From contig CAJNDS010002103.1 of NCBI GenBank assembly GCA_905221605.1, forward strand, positions 374,581 to 438,580: a DNA stretch of 64,000 nucleotides, given 5' to 3'. This document shows, in pieces, positions 19,749 to 31,328 of this stretch; within the stretch, counting starts at the first letter, position 1, and the number at the start of each line of letters is the position of its first letter. The position numbers were made by a program, and so were the translations under genes. Source of the DNA: Symbiodinium natans (Eukaryota > Sar > Dinophyceae > Suessiales > Symbiodiniaceae). A model generated the notes under the pieces. That model did not search any database. It was not told the DNA's origin and saw only the letters and a program-made list of their open reading frames with translations.

Positions 19749-19801
19749 TGGGGCTTTTGAAGCAGCTGGGCCACGTAGCGCTGCTTGCGTAGCTGCTTCT
19801 C
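19749..19801 (-). CDS. Coiled-coil exon
   Basis: EKQLRKQRYVAQLLQKP plus two bases. Acceptor GGACCAG, GT donor (CCA/GTTGAGAC). Phase 0 from the exon at 20687. Confidence 0.75.
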
Positions 19802-20249
19802 CTGGTCCATGGGTCAAGAGCCCTAAACCCTAAACCTTAAATCTTAAACCCTAAACGCGATTGAGGTTGGGGAGTTTTGGGTTTCTTTCGAAACCTGAAA
19901 CCATCCGGCAAGACTCCTTCGCGGGCCGACATACCTGAAAACCTCGAGTATTGACCACATCAGTCTGCCCAGTACTAAGGTTAAGAGTCAACAACAATCC
20001 AGAGTTTACGGCTTGGAGAGATTTGATTAGGGCAGAGGACAATGGCACCCTGCTGAACAGTTGCAGCCAGGGCTTTCTCCGACCCTCCAGCCCTCCGTCC
20101 TCCTATCTCTACAGATTCAAAGGGTCAAAGTGCCGGAGACTACGGGTATGAAAATGGGCCGCGCTACACAGCTAGGCACAGCCCCTTAGTTTCCGGGTAG
20201 GTATTTGGAGGAAATCGGTCACGTCCTAAATCCCCTAGCACGGATCTTA

Positions 20250-20402
20250 GGGTTGCTACATGGTCCCCTATTATGGAGCCTGCAATGGGGCCGCTTATGT
20301 ACGCCTTCTATTAGCCTTCTACCCTATACAGCCCAAGCACCCATAATTCCGAACCCTTTGAAGAAGGCAAGGGACCATATTAAGGGACCATGTAAGTACC
20401 CT
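20250..20402. repeat. Inverted repeat family D (TACATGGTCC arms)
   Basis: TGCTACATGGTCCCCTATTATGG faces CCATATTAAGGGACCATGTAAGTA, with GAACCCTT(T/C)(A/G)AAGAAGG inside. Second copy at 48765-48903. Confidence 0.75.
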
Positions 20403-20686
20403 TAAAACAGAAATCGGGAATGTGCTACCCTTTTGGATCCCCTCGAGGCTTAGAAGGGTTGTGTTAAAGCCTGCACCCCTCTCAAATTAAAGGCTAGGAA
20501 ACGCTGAGCCCCTGAGCACTGTAAACCCTGCGAAACCTGTAAACACTGTAAGCCCTGCATACCCTAAACCCTGTACCCTAAACCCCAAACCCCAAACCCT
20601 AAACCCTAAACCCTAAACCCTGAACCCCAAACCCCAAACCGCAAACCCCAAACCCCAAACCCCAAACCCTAAACCCAACCCTTGAC

Positions 20687-20749
20687 CGCGGCCTTGCGAA
20701 CTGCCCAGCGTTGGGCCTCCAGCGCCTCGGTGGAATGTCGCCGCTGCTC
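20687..20749 (-). CDS. Coiled-coil exon
   Basis: Exactly 21 codons, beginning EQRRHSTEALEAQRWAVRK. Acceptor TTGACAG, GT donor (GCG/GTCAAGGG). CCCTAAA-like tract on the left and TTTAGGG units on the right. Confidence 0.8.
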
Positions 20750-21107
20750 CTGTCAAGTGTTCTAAGCTGTGTTGGGTCTGGGGTTTACGTTTAGGGTTTA
20801 GGGTAACGCATTTAAGGGTTAGGGGTTTAAGCTACCCCTCTAAACCCCTAAACCCGAAAACCCTAAAAACCCCAACCAAACCTGTAAGCCGCAAACACAT
20901 TAAACTCAAAAACCCATTGAGCCCCTAAACCCAAAAACTTTGAACCCCTAACCCCTAAATCCTTTCACCTTGAGGATTTTTTGGGGTTTGCGAAAATAAG
21001 GGACCCCACCAAATACTAGGATTCCCTTATTATACAGGACCGCAACAAGGCAGCCCCCTAATATCGTAAACATTCATTTTTTGGGGGGGCCACCGATTTC
21101 TGTTCGC

Positions 21108-21133
21108 CAGTCCTGCAGCTGCACGCGGAGTGC
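21108..21133 (-). CDS. Coiled-coil exon
   Basis: Reads ALRVQLQD. Acceptor GCCTCAG, GC donor; phase 0 with the exon before. It may run a few codons further (WRTEIG). Confidence 0.55.
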
Positions 21134-21361
21134 CTGAGGCAACGATCATCGAATGTCGGGGCCTATTTAGTTGGAGTGCTTCGGGCTTAGGATTCAGTCT
21201 TCGGGTTTATAGGAAAAGGGGTTTAGGATTTAGCGTTTAGGGTTTAGGATTTAGGGCTTTTAGGGTTTAGGACTTAGGTTTCTACCATGGCAAGGGGGGT
21301 ACCAAGGGGGTTAGCACTGCCTCTGGGCACTTGAGGCTCTCACGGCCCGCGCGCATCTTAC

Positions 21362-21740
21362 ATGTCTCCTGCGTTCAGGGTTCACCAGTTATCCCTGGAG
21401 TGCCTTCCCAAGAATTTTAGTGGAATGCCCGCCGAATCCTGCAAAGTATGCCTGGAGTGCCCTCACCCAAAAAAATCAGGCAGAGAATCCCGCCCGCACA
21501 GAGAGTCCTACAACAAATCTCACAAGAGTGACCACCCCAAAAAATCTTGCAGAGAATTCCGCAGGGTATCCCTGGAGTCTCAGAGAATCCTGCCGAGAAT
21601 CCCGCAAGCAATTTTGGAGTGCTCACGAGAGAGGCGTTTATGCGGCGTAAACGCCCGCAGAGAATCCCGATTCTCTGGGGGGCCCTCAGGGATTCTCAAG
21701 GTCTGTGGGTAGGCACTCCACGTAAGGGGGGTCAAGCCTT
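21362..21740. repeat. Repeat family M: internally repeated CAGAGAATCC/TGGAGTGCC unit
   Basis: About ten scattered copies of AGAGAATCC(C/T)GC and TGGAGTGCC. Related pieces at 24520-24570, 24700-24790 and 48430-48530. The ORFs it produces on both strands are repeat translations, so I do not call a gene. 21745-21945 adds an inverted repeat around CACCGCGG. Confidence 0.7.
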
Positions 21741-21944
21741 GAGAAGAAACTCCTGAAGATCACTGGATCTCGATAAGCCTTATAGAATAAAAACACCGCG
21801 GGGGTGATATCCTGAGTTCACCCCCCCATGGTGCTTTTCCTATATCTCCTGGCCCTGGCATGGGCCCAACCCTCTGAAAAACACCGCGGCCTCTCGTAGA
21901 CAGGTGACCACCCCCGCGGTGTTTTAGGTTAAGGGGGTGGTGAT

Positions 21945-22043
21945 GGTTTAGGGTTTAGGGTTTAGGGTTTAGGGTTTAGGGTTTAGGGTTTAGGGTTTAG
22001 GGTTTAGGGTTTAGGGTTTAGGGTTTAGGGTTTAGGGTTTAGG
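21945..22043 (+). repeat. TTTAGGG tract
   Basis: About 13 perfect units. It lies to the left of the exon at 22063, an exception to the usual orientation. Confidence 0.95.
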
Positions 22044-22062
22044 GACTCAGCGACACGGCGAC

Positions 22063-22094
22063 ACAGAGTCTGAGCTGCCAGCGTGCTGCTCCGA
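22063..22094 (-). CDS. Coiled-coil exon
   Basis: Two bases plus ten codons, GAARWQLRLC. Acceptor CTTTCAG, GT donor (CTGT/GTCGCC). In phase with both neighbours. Confidence 0.6.
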
Positions 22095-22200
22095 CTGAAA
22101 GCCTGGATTGGCAAGCTTCTGCTGCCCAAGGCCATGGTTGCGTGGGGCTTGGGGCCTATAGGGCTTACAGCAAGGCGTCTGGCCAGAAGCATTCCAAGCA

Positions 22201-22265
22201 GGGTTTAGGGTTTAGGGTTTAGGGTTTAGGGTTTAGGGTTTAGGGTTTAGGGTTTAGGGTTTAGG
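22201..22265 (+). repeat. TTTAGGG tract
   Basis: Nine units. No exon is supported from 22270 to 22850; that stretch holds a G11 run, degenerate CCCTAAA units and no gene. Confidence 0.95.
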
Positions 22266-22852
22266 GCTAGATACCAATTTTTAAGGGGCTTGATGCACTT
22301 CCGATCTTCAAGCGGGAGACGGACTGCTCGTGCACAAGACTGCCTTGAGGGATGTGAACTCTCTCTGTCTCGCTCTTTTGCTTTCTCTTTGTCTTGGTGG
22401 GGGGGGGGGGGTTACCTAGATGCAAGTTGATCGGCTCCTTATTTTGTGTACTCTTCTGAACGGAGCCGAATGATTCCGCCACTTCTCACTTTGGGGCTTG
22501 GGGGTCTGGCTTGACTGGGTAGGCTCGTTTAATTAGGGGAGTACGTTTTTGCTAATTTGTTAGTTTGTTAGTTCATGTGCTTCTTGTGTCTTTTACAGGG
22601 GGGGGGATGGGGTGAGGATTTAGGTTTCAGGGTTCTTGCATTCAGAACGTTGCTAGCATCGTTTGTCGACGAGATGCTTGTCCTCTGTGCCACACAGGCA
22701 CATTGCACTCAGTCGCCCACACACACAACCACTAACCCTAAACCCCAAACCCCAAACCCCAAACCCTAAACCCTAACCCTAAACCCTAAACCCCAAACCC
22801 TAAACCCTAAACTCTAAACCCTAAACCACTTCTAACACCAGCAGACGCCTAC

Positions 22853-22920
22853 CTTCGCTCTCTCTGGCCCCCCCCGCGGCGCCTTGGAGTTCCTCAGAGT
22901 GCAGGCGCTTGACGGCCAGC
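22853..22920 (-). CDS. Coiled-coil exon
   Basis: Reads LAVKRLHSEELQGAAGG then ARESE. Acceptor GCTCGAG, GT donor (GAAG/GTAGGCG). CCCTAAA on the left and TTTAGGG on the right. The one-base end fits the next exon. Confidence 0.75.
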
Positions 22921-23511
22921 CTCGAGCACAGGATGCAGAGAAGCGGTTTAGGGTTTAGGGTTTAGGGTTTAGGGTTTAGGGTTCAGGGTTTAGGGTTTAG
23001 GGTTTAGGGTTTAGGGCTAGCGTAACCGAGAAGGGGGGTTTACGATAGTGAAGGGCCCTAATATAAACCCCCCAAATAGGAGGTTCCCCTTATAATTAGG
23101 ACCCCGATAAGGTACCGCTAATCTCGTAAAAAGCCCAAAGCACGCTCACAATGAAGGCAACTATCCATACATTCAGGATAAGTTTTGCCAAGGTACAAGT
23201 TGAAACAGAGCTTACCAGGATGGCTTCAGGACTCGGGAAGTATACGGCAGGATTCGAGGCTTTGGACTAAAGGAAGTATACGGCTTGCATGTACAGGTAG
23301 GACGGTACCATGCAACTTCTTTTTGGAGGCCAAAAACGGGGCATCGTGAACCGGCCTGAGGCCCTAGTGGCCCTAGTGGCCCTAAACCCTAAACCCTAAA
23401 CTCTAAACCCTAAACCCTAAACCCAAACCCTAAACCCTAAACCCTAAACCCTAAACCCTAAACCCTAAACCAGAACCCCAACCCCGAGCACCACCGAGGC
23501 ATTCACTCCAC

Positions 23512-23538
23512 GTTCTCCTGCAGCTCGTCGGCGTGCTC
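23512..23538 (-). CDS. Coiled-coil exon
   Basis: Exactly nine codons, EHADELQEN. Acceptor CCTAAG, GT donor (AAC/GTGGAGTG). CCCTAAA tract left and TTTAGGG right. Confidence 0.65.
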
Positions 23539-23936
23539 CTTAGGAGGCCGGCAAGCTCCCCGTTTAGGGTTTAGGGTTTAGGGTTTAGGGTTTAGGCTTT
23601 AGGGTTAGGGGATTGGGTGTGGCGCGTGGTTGAAGGATGAATGACTCGACTTGAGTTCGAAAACAAGGCTGAAGTACGACAGAGGGAGCATCCTAGAAGC
23701 CTAAGCCACTTGGGGGTTCTGAAGTCTCCGACTTGTGGCCGAGGTGCATAGCATGCCCTTGAGATGAGTGCTTCATTCCTTCATAATCCTCATATTCTAC
23801 ACTAGACCCAAGAGTAACCTAGGAGAAAAAACAAGGGCATCCTTTTTGGTTTAAACGGGCTTCCTAAGGGAACCCAAGCCCTAGAAAAAGGGAATAAGGC
23901 TCTATACTCTGGGGTCCTAGCCCCAGGCTCTTATGT

Positions 23937-24028
23937 AACCCTAAACCCTAAACCCTAAACCCTAAACCCTAAACCCTAAACCCTAAACCCTAAACCCTAA
24001 ACCCTAAACCCTAAACCCTAAACCCTAA
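23937..24028 (-). repeat. CCCTAAA tract
   Basis: Thirteen perfect units, left flank of the exon at 24076. 23630-23935 holds degenerate repeat only. Confidence 0.95.
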
Positions 24029-24075
24029 AAAAGGAATAAGGGCCGAGACGGTGAGACTGGGAAGGAGTCGCCAAC

Positions 24076-24135
24076 TGAGGGATGGTCTCTGTTGGCACGC
24101 TCATGAGCGGCCTCTTCGCGAAGCTGACTCAACTC
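24076..24135 (-). CDS. Coiled-coil exon
   Basis: Exactly 20 codons, beginning ELSQLREEAAHERANRD. Acceptor GGGCCAG, GT donor (TCA/GTTGGCG). Phase 0 on both sides. Confidence 0.8.
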
Positions 24136-24419
24136 CTGGCCCAGATGGACCGACTTACAATGGACAAAGACCCTAGGGTTTGGGGTTTAGGGTTTAGGAT
24201 TTAGGGTTTAGGGTTTAGGATTTAAGGTTAAAGGTATAGCCAAGACATCGCTTGCTCTCGCTTTCAACCCACGAAAAGCCTGAAGCAACAGCACCCAAAC
24301 TACCAAACCCTCGACTTTGAGCTCCCTTATTGGGTGTCCTAACTAATTATTTTTACACTATATGTGAAAAGATATGTATATCCATGACTATATGACAATG
24401 CAACATGTATATAGATTCA

Positions 24420-24640
24420 TTTAGGGTTTAGGGTTTAGGGTTTAGGGTTTAGGCTTTAGGGTTTAGGGTTTAGGGTTTAGGGTTCCAGGTAATGCCCCTC
24501 TGTAGGTTGGCAGTCCAGCTTATCTGTGGGACTCTTGTGGGATTCTCTGGGAGGCGGGCACTTCAAGGATGCACTTAGGGTTTAGGGTTTAGGGTTTAGG
24601 GTTTAGGGTTTAGGGTTTAGGGTTTAGGGTAACCCTCCCC
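24420..24640 (+). repeat. TTTAGGG tracts flanking a family M piece
   Basis: Tracts at 24420-24485 and 24576-24630 with a CAGGGGCATT/GGGACTCTTGTGGGATTC segment between. No exon is supported from 24136 to 25285. Confidence 0.9.
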
Positions 24641-25113
24641 TACCCAAAAGCTCCTATGTAGTTCCTTTTTGGAAACTACTAAACCCCAAACCCGAAACCG
24701 CAGCGGGACTCTCCAGGGGGTGGTCACTCCAAGGGATAACAGGCGGAACTCTTTAGGGGATGCTCGGTGCGCGCTACAGGAGACTCGCTGAGACTCTGTG
24801 ACCTTGTCTACTAGTTTGCTCGAACATATAGAAAAAAGATAATCCCTATACTACCCTTCCAAGGAAGTTTTTTTTTTTTGGGGGGGGGGGGGGGGGTTCT
24901 TAAGCAATCCGCAGTTCTCTGTGGGTGGGTATTCCACCAAACCAGGCGAGCCGGGCGGGAGGCGAGAGGAGGAGGAGAATGGTTGAATCAGAACCTACTA
25001 ACCCAACACCGACGGTTGGGAAGAAACCTTTGGAGCACATTCACAGTGCCTCTTTAGTACTGTGATTATGACTATGGTTGTGGTTTGCTATTCTTGCTGT
25101 TAAACACGGTCCT

Positions 25114-25121
25114 GGTGATGA

Positions 25122-25153
<32 letters not shown>

Positions 25154-25165
25154 ATGATGGTGAAA

Positions 25166-25197
<32 letters not shown>
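25114..25197. repeat. GAT trinucleotide repeat
   Basis: About 27 GAT/GGT units with one interruption. On the minus strand it encodes poly-histidine, an artefact that sits next to a real exon. Confidence 0.95.
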
Positions 25198-25285
25198 ACT
25201 CATAATAAGAATAATAGTCGTAATAATAGTTGAAGCCTTGGACGACAAGTAGGGGACTTGAACTTGGAGGACACCCCCCCTTCGC

Positions 25286-25338
25286 CCGCCACAGTGCCTC
25301 CTTCAGCTCATCGGTGGCCATCTGGATAGCGGCGATGC
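25286..25338 (-). CDS. Coiled-coil exon
   Basis: Two bases plus 17 codons, IAAIQMATDELKEALWR. Acceptor GCTGAG, GC donor (CGG/GCGAAG). It fits both neighbours in phase. QMATDEL resembles QMATEQ of the exon at 45107. Confidence 0.8.
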
Positions 25339-26386
25339 CTCAGCTGGGGTAGGCTTGGGGGCCTTAGGGTTTAGGGTTTAGGGTTTAGGGTTGCCCTATA
25401 AACATTCATTGTTTATGGCTCTATAAATAAGGATTACATGGGGAATTAGGGGCAATGGAAACTACAAGTGATGTTCAAAGCTACCCCTGTTAGGGGGTTT
25501 AGGGTTTAGGGTTTAGCAGGCTTCGAGACACCCGAAGCCATGAGACCCCAGCTACTGCTATTCAACCCGACCAACCTACCTAGTGTAAGCTGATATGGAG
25601 TTTGGGAATAGGGGTGTTTAAGGTTCAGGGCTACCTAGCTCACGGAACCTGGTATCGGTATAGGGTTTAGGGCTCAAGGTTAAGGGTTCCCCATAGCCAG
25701 CGTAACCTGTATGAGGTTTGGGGTTGAGGGTCATGAGATGGAGCTTTCCGAACTTCTTTTAAGTAAAACTCAAAATACCCTAAACCCATACCCCTTGACC
25801 TATAAAAGGAGAGAAAATAAGGAAGGATTTTACCCCCCTTAGTTTCCTTTTAAGGGTCTGCCCAAGGGGCACGTTGAAGATTTCTTAGAACATGAGGGGA
25901 AACATACTGAACCATACAGTGAACCTCAGGAAGTTGGAACATGGCTTGAGGATGAGTAGAGCGGGGATGTCCTTTAGTATACCTTTTGGGCCATGGGGAT
26001 AAGGACCCTAAACCCTAAACCCTAAACCCTAAACCCTGAACCCTAAACCCTGGAGTTTACGGTAAGCCAGTGGCATCCTTTTAGCTCCATGACACTTCAT
26101 GGAATCCCATGCCCTGAACTCTCCAAAAGCCCCCCCCAAAAAGACCCCAACATCTACATACTTGTGGGCTCTTATACGACCCTTGTTGCGATTCTGAAGG
26201 AGCCTAACAAAAAGGTAGGTTTCTGAGTTCTTTAGGAAACCCTACACCCCCACAACTTGGGATGTTCCCCCCTTTTACTCACAATCCTTAAAAGGGATTA
26301 TGATAGGGGTACTATAATCCCTACAAAGGACTGTTAGTATAGGGGGGAACATCCCAACCCACAGCTGACACTTCCAAAAAAGTGCC

Positions 26387-26611
26387 CCCTAAACCCTAAA
26401 CCCTAAACCCTAAACCCTAAACCCTAAACCCTAAACCCTAAACCCTAAACCCTAAACCCTAAACCCTAAACCCTAAACCCTAAACCCTAAACCCTAAACC
26501 CTAAACCCTAAACCCTAACCTAAACCCTAAACCCTAAACCCTAAACCCTAAACCCTAAACCCTAAACCCTAAACCCTAAACCCTAAACCCTAAACCCTAA
26601 ACCCTAAACCC
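26387..26611 (-). repeat. Longest CCCTAAA tract, about 225 bp
   Basis: About 32 units with one 6-base unit. It ends against the 3' end of the exon at 26626. 25350-26385 holds short TTTAGGG runs and a family A hairpin (26256-26356), with no exon. Confidence 0.98.
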
Positions 26612-26625
26612 TGCCGGCCAGAAGC

Positions 26626-26677
26626 TATCCTCTTCGACACCCTTCGGCCGGGTCCTGCCCTGCTCCCGGTAGGCGTC
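26626..26677 (-). CDS. Coiled-coil exon
   Basis: DAYREQGRTRPKGVEED plus one base. Acceptor TTTCCAG, GC donor (ATA/GCTTCTGG), which makes the phase fit the next exon. A later GT donor inside GGGTTTAGGG is possible. Confidence 0.7.
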
Positions 26678-26909
26678 CTGGAAAGGAGGCTTCCGGTTCC
26701 CATCAGAAACACAAAGGAAAAAGTTGAGGGTCAAGGGTTTAGGGCTTAGGTTTTATAGGGGGCCAGAGAGACCAACACCCCTTAAAATTAAAAAACAGAA
26801 CTACACCTCTAAACTCTAGTAGGGTACAACTATGGCAGCAGGGGAACCCTAAACCCTAAACCCGAAACCCTAAACCCTAAACCCTAGTTTTGTTGAAAGG
26901 CATCAGGAC

Positions 26910-26975
26910 TTCGAGGAGGCGACGTAAGAGTTGACTTCTTGATTGGGATTCCAGGGCCTTGAAGATGAGCTCGAA
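26910..26975 (-). CDS. Coiled-coil exon
   Basis: Exactly 22 codons, FELIFKALESQSRSQLLRRL then LE. Acceptor CATGAAG, GT donor (GAA/GTCCTGAT). Phase 0 on both sides. Confidence 0.8.
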
Positions 26976-27498
26976 CTTCATGTGGGTTGAAGGTTAGGGT
27001 TCAGAGTTCAGGGTTCAGGCTTTAGGGTTTGGGTTTAGGGTTTGGGCTTTTTAGAAGCCCCAAAAGCAGGTTAACCAAGAGTTAGTCTCCTGTGCTGTTT
27101 TTAAAACCCCTAAGGTCAGGCTAAAGAAGACGTAGTTTCCTGTGCCTGTTCATAAGTACCCAGGAGCCTACAAGTACCATGACCACCATTCCCTCCTCCC
27201 CCACAGCGCTGGTGACATGGGGTTTACGAAAATAGGGGACCTCTTATAGATCGACCCCCAATAGTAGGATCCCCTTATATTAAGGACCCATATTCAAATC
27301 GAATTGATACTTTGTGTATTTATTCTACCGACAAAACACCTATGTGTTTGTTGCAGACTTAGTTGAACCCAAGTCAGACTCCGACACAGAATCCCCCTAA
27401 ACCCTAAATCCAAAATCCTAAACCCTAAGCCCTAAACCCTAAACCCTAAACCTAAACCCTAAACCCCCCAACCCCCCCCCCCCCCCCCTCGCACAGAC

Positions 27499-27541
27499 CT
27501 GCAGCCGCACGTGCTTTTGCCGAACGGACATGAGCCGCTTC
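27499..27541 (-). CDS. Coiled-coil exon
   Basis: One base plus 14 codons, KRLMSVRQKHVRLQ. Acceptor CGCCCAG, GT donor (CAG/GTCTGTG). The in-phase frame is the most helical one; EAAHVRSAKARAAA is the alternative frame. Confidence 0.7.
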
Positions 27542-27595
27542 CTGGGCGAGGCTTTCGGTTAGGCCAAGGGACATTAAGGGCTGTTTTGGGAGGTA

Positions 27596-27688
27596 GGGTT
27601 TAGGGTTTAGGGTTTAGGGTTTAGGGTTTAGGGTTTAGGGTTTAGGGTTTAGGGTTTAGGGTTTAGGGTTTAGGGTTTAGGGTTTAGG
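27596..27688 (+). repeat. TTTAGGG tract
   Basis: Thirteen units, right flank of the exon at 27499. Confidence 0.95.
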
Positions 27689-28307
27689 ATTGAGTGTTTA
27701 GGGTTTAGGGTTTAGGGCTTAGGGCTTGGGGCTTAAGATTTAGGTTTAGGGTTTAGGGTTTGGGGTTTTAGGGGTGGAACTGGCCCGCCCCGTGCACTCT
27801 GCGGCTTTAGGATTTTTGGGGCTTTAGGGCTATAGGGGGGTTCAGGGTTTAGGCCTTAGGGTTTTAAGTGATTTTGGGTTTTAGGGTTTAGGGGTTTATG
27901 CAAACCCTGTACAACTTCACTGATCGGTTTGCCTTTAGGGCGTATTGCTGGGAAATCACGAGGATAAGTGACTTTGTCCATTGGTATGTATGATATGGGA
28001 TTGGGGGGCGTTTAGGCTTTAGGGTTCAGGGCTTAGGGCTTAGGGTTTAGGGTTTAGGGTTTGCGGTTTGGGGGTTTGGGGCGGGGGGGGGGGGGGGGGC
28101 GAGGCACAAGAGCCGCTGCATAGTTGGGAGGGAGTGTAGGGTCTAAGAATGAGAGCTGCTGGAGGGAGCGGTAGAGAGGCTTCGAATGTCTCAGTGTAGC
28201 ATCTATGAATAGTCAAGAAGCCCGCGTTGCCTCGGACCAAGCAAGAATGGTACACTTCAAGCAAGTTGGTCAGGAGAGGTGGTCAACATTGAGCTGAGAG
28301 ACGGCGC

Positions 28308-28378
28308 TTGCATTCGTCAAGGGCCGCGTAAAACGCGGCTGCTCGGCGCTTCGACCGGCGGGCATCGGACCCAAGGCT
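28308..28378 (-). CDS. Coiled-coil exon
   Basis: Reads SLGSDARRSKRRAAAFYAAL then DEC plus two bases. GC donor (CAA/GCGCCG) fits the next exon. Acceptor ATGGAG. Confidence 0.75.
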
Positions 28379-29040
28379 CTCCATGGGGCTTAGGGCCTAG
28401 GGTTGAGGGCTTTGGGTTTAGGGCTTAGGGTTTAAGAGCCTAAACCCTAAACCAGGGTTTACCCCTAAACCTATGCTGTATCCCACAGGGTACCTCCCTG
28501 GACGTCCAGGGGCAGGGGGTTTAGGAGGTAAAGGGCTTAGACTTTACGGTCCCACACTCCTCTCACAAAAAAAGTAACCCTGAATGAATCAAACTCATCA
28601 AGGTGGAGCCAGTAAACCTTAAACCCTAAAACCCCAAACCCAAAACCCAAAACCCTAAACCCTGAACCCTAAACCCTGAAGCTCGGCATCCTGAATCTCC
28701 AGCAGGGCCCAATACATTTAAACCCCCGAGGCTCTCGAGACCCTACCCTGCAAGCGTAAACGGGAAGCAAACTAAAGCGAAACCCTAAACCCCAAACCCT
28801 CAACCCTCTAAACCGCAAACCAGTTGATTTCATTTCAAGGCTCCAGCTTAGTTCGCATTTGTTTAGATTTTTTGTTGGGGGGGGTGGGGGGGTGGGGGCT
28901 GAGGATTTAGACTTGAGGTCTTGCACCGAATAAATGACCGAGCACCGACATCAGCTTCTGCCCTAAACCCTAAACCCGAAGCCCTAAACCCTAAACCCCC
29001 TAAAACCGAAGCCCTAAACCCTAAACCCTAAATCCAAGAC

Positions 29041-29100
29041 GGCTGAGCGACTCAAGGCCCAAAGCACTGCGGAGCTGCTCGGAGGCTGCTTCAGACTGTC
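29041..29100 (-). CDS. Coiled-coil exon
   Basis: Two bases, QSEAASEQLRSALGLESLS, one base. Acceptor CTCCAG, GT donor (AGCC/GTCTTGG). In phase with the exon at 30038. From 28400 to 29035 only degenerate telomeric units and a G-rich stretch are seen. Confidence 0.75.
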
Positions 29101-29109
29101 CTGGAGCCC

Positions 29110-29640
29110 CGGTTCGGGATTTTGGGATTTTGGGGTTTAGGGTATCGGGTTTAGGGTTTAGGGTAGTAGGTACTAGGGGGTAATAGGGGGTAGTAAGGGG
29201 TAATACAGGGTAATAGGGATTCTTTGGGGGAGGTTGGGGATTTTTTGGGGGGTTTTGGGGGATTCGGGTTTAGGGATTTGGCGAGGTTTGGGGGTTTAGG
29301 GATTTGGCGGAGTTTGGGGGTTTCGGGTTTAGGGGTTTGGGGCGGGTTTAAGGGGGGTTTAAGGGTTTCGGGTCTAGGGGTTTGGGGGGGTTAAAGGGGG
29401 GTTAGCGGTTTTCCGCTTCAGGGAGGTTTGGCGGGTTTAGAGGTTCGGGGGTTCAGGAGCTTCGGGGCTTTTGGGGACTTAGGGGTTTCGGGTTCTGCCT
29501 TTTGGGGGCTTAAGGCTTAAGGGTTTCCGGGCCCGGGGCTGGAGGGCTTGAGGATGTACAGTATTAAAAGTTTAGGGTTTAGGGTTTAGGGGAGTTTGGG
29601 GGGGGTTTGGGGGGTTCGGGTTTGGGGTTCAGGGTTCGAA
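29110..29640 (+). repeat. Degenerate G-rich TTTAGGG/TTTGGGG region
   Basis: About 500 bp of GGGGTTT, GGGTTTAGG and GGGGTAATAGGG units, a diverged telomere-like expansion. No exon is supported up to 30037. Confidence 0.85.
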
Positions 29641-30037
29641 AGGTCTCGCGCTTCGGGAATTTTACAACCGGGTATCGGCCGCTATCGCCGATTCTGTGCT
29701 GATAGGAGCCGCAAGCTCTACTTTGAGGATCACGCATAGTTACAATAGGCTTGCAGCTCGACCCAAGAGTATCCAAGAATAACCTAGGAATGAACAGGGT
29801 GCCCTTTTTTGGGTTTAGAGGGGTCTACAAGGGAACCGAAACCCTAAAAAGGAAATGCATGGCTCCCCCTTCATCGACATCGTAGTAGAGTGCTGTTGAG
29901 CGAAGCAGTATAAGATCCTTAGGTTGGATCGAAATATATGGGGACTGTGAGGGGTGAAGCCAAGACCTCATGGGGAATCTCGAAGTTCACAATTCCTCCA
30001 ATCATAAACCCTAAACCCTAAACCCTAAACCATGTGC

Positions 30038-30081
30038 CTCGACAGTGTGCTTCGAGCTGCTTCACCTCCTCTCGAAGTTTC
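30038..30081 (-). CDS. Coiled-coil exon
   Basis: One base, KLREEVKQLEAHCR, one base. Acceptor GTCTGAG, GC donor (GAG/GCACATGG) directly before a CCCTAAA tract; TTTAGGG tract on the right. Confidence 0.8.
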
Positions 30082-30300
30082 CTCAGACCAAGTTCCTATG
30101 GAGTGGTGGGGGTCCGTACATGGGTAGTCCTCGGGATTAGGGCCCCTTTTTGGGGGTTTAGGGTTTAGGGTTCAGGGTTTAGGGTTTAGGGTTTAGGGTT
30201 TAGGGTGTAGTTCTCTGGATTTTGGTCCCTTTTTGGGTCCTACATAAAGCACCCTTCAAAGAAGGAGCCCCACAAGCGACTCGAAATTAGAGAACTACGC

Positions 30301-30411
30301 ACCCCAGAGACCCCAAAACCCCTTAATTAAGGAATATACCTTAAATCATACTAGGGTTCCCATTATAAGTTAAGGTATATTCCTTAATTAAGGGGTTTTG
30401 GAGTCTCTGGG
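30301..30411. repeat. Inverted repeat family C copy
   Basis: CCCAGAGACCCCAAAACC...GGTTTTGGAGTCTCTGGG around AATTAAGGAATATACCTTAAAT. Confidence 0.85.
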
Positions 30412-30664
30412 ACATGCATCTTCAACACCCAGAATGACGTAGATTGAACGTGTTTGTAAAAGATGTCCGTACAGATTGAGCCAGCCATTGCTTCGACTCA
30501 ATACATTCTGCTCAAGCTGGAAATCCCTGAGTCCTAAGCCCGAAACATCCATGCCAGAGACTAAAACCTAAACCCCCTTAAACCCCAGAACCTCTGTCTT
30601 TAAATCAGGGTCCCATTTTTTGTCTCCTATATGATACGGCACCCTCAAAAGAAGGACGCCAAAC

Positions 30665-30772
30665 TTGGTAGCCCAGGAACCATATTACAGCAGGGGCACC
30701 CTTTTTGGGTTGGTTGCATAAGGGAACCTTGAAGCAAAAGAAGTGAAAAAAAGGGTACCGCTGGGCCGCCAA
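30665..30772. repeat. Inverted repeat family B copy
   Basis: TTGGTAGCCCAGGAACC faces GGTACCGCTGGGCCGCCAA. A poly-G run of about 22 follows at 30866. Confidence 0.8.
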
Positions 30773-30969
30773 GCAAAAACCATTTCTTGCTTAAGAACCC
30801 CTCAAAGCATAGAACATAAACATAATCACTATATGACCCCTTATAAGGAAGAATATAATTCTTCGGGGGGGGGGGGGGGGGGGGGGGGTGTTCTTGCGCA
30901 ACTCGTAAAAAAGGGACTCTAATGTAGAGAGAAACCATCCTGGTGCCTTCTCGCCTCCCACAGCGGAGC

Positions 30970-31008
30970 TGAGGCAAGCACGAGTTTTCGGAGAGGAGCG
31001 CTTCAGAC
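30970..31008 (-). CDS. Coiled-coil exon
   Basis: One base, SEALLSENSCLP, two bases with the GC donor CCTCA/GCTCCG, which fits the next exon. Acceptor CGACAG. The frame stays open further (QLRCGRREG), so the exon may be longer. Confidence 0.6.
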
Positions 31009-31191
31009 CTGTCGGGTTTCGGGTTTAGGGTTCAAGGTTTCGGGAAGCAAACCCTAAACCCTAAACCCTAAACCTTAAACCCTAAACCCTAAACCCTTTC
31101 CAGTCTTGGGGGGTTTACCTTGGGTTTATGGGCTTTCGGGCTTCCGGCTTTCATGTCAGAGTCCCACGGCCTTCGGAAGGCTTGGATTATG

Positions 31192-31328
31192 CTTGGAGGT
31201 TCATGGTACTTATTGACCAGTTATAACTGTAGTTATAGCTGTACCATATTGGGCCACTTGCGGGGGCTTATAAGTGGGTTAGAAATCCAGATATAATTGG
31301 TGAAGAAGTACCATGACCCTCCAAGTAG
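31192..31328. repeat. Inverted repeat family H copy
   Basis: CTTGGAGGTTCATGGTACTT faces AAGTACCATGACCCTCCAAG. No exon seen from 31010 to 31800. Confidence 0.75.

Noticed and set aside
25100-25321. Poly-histidine protein on the minus strand
   Set aside because: It is the translation of a GAT microsatellite; only the short coiled-coil part at 25286-25338 looks coding.
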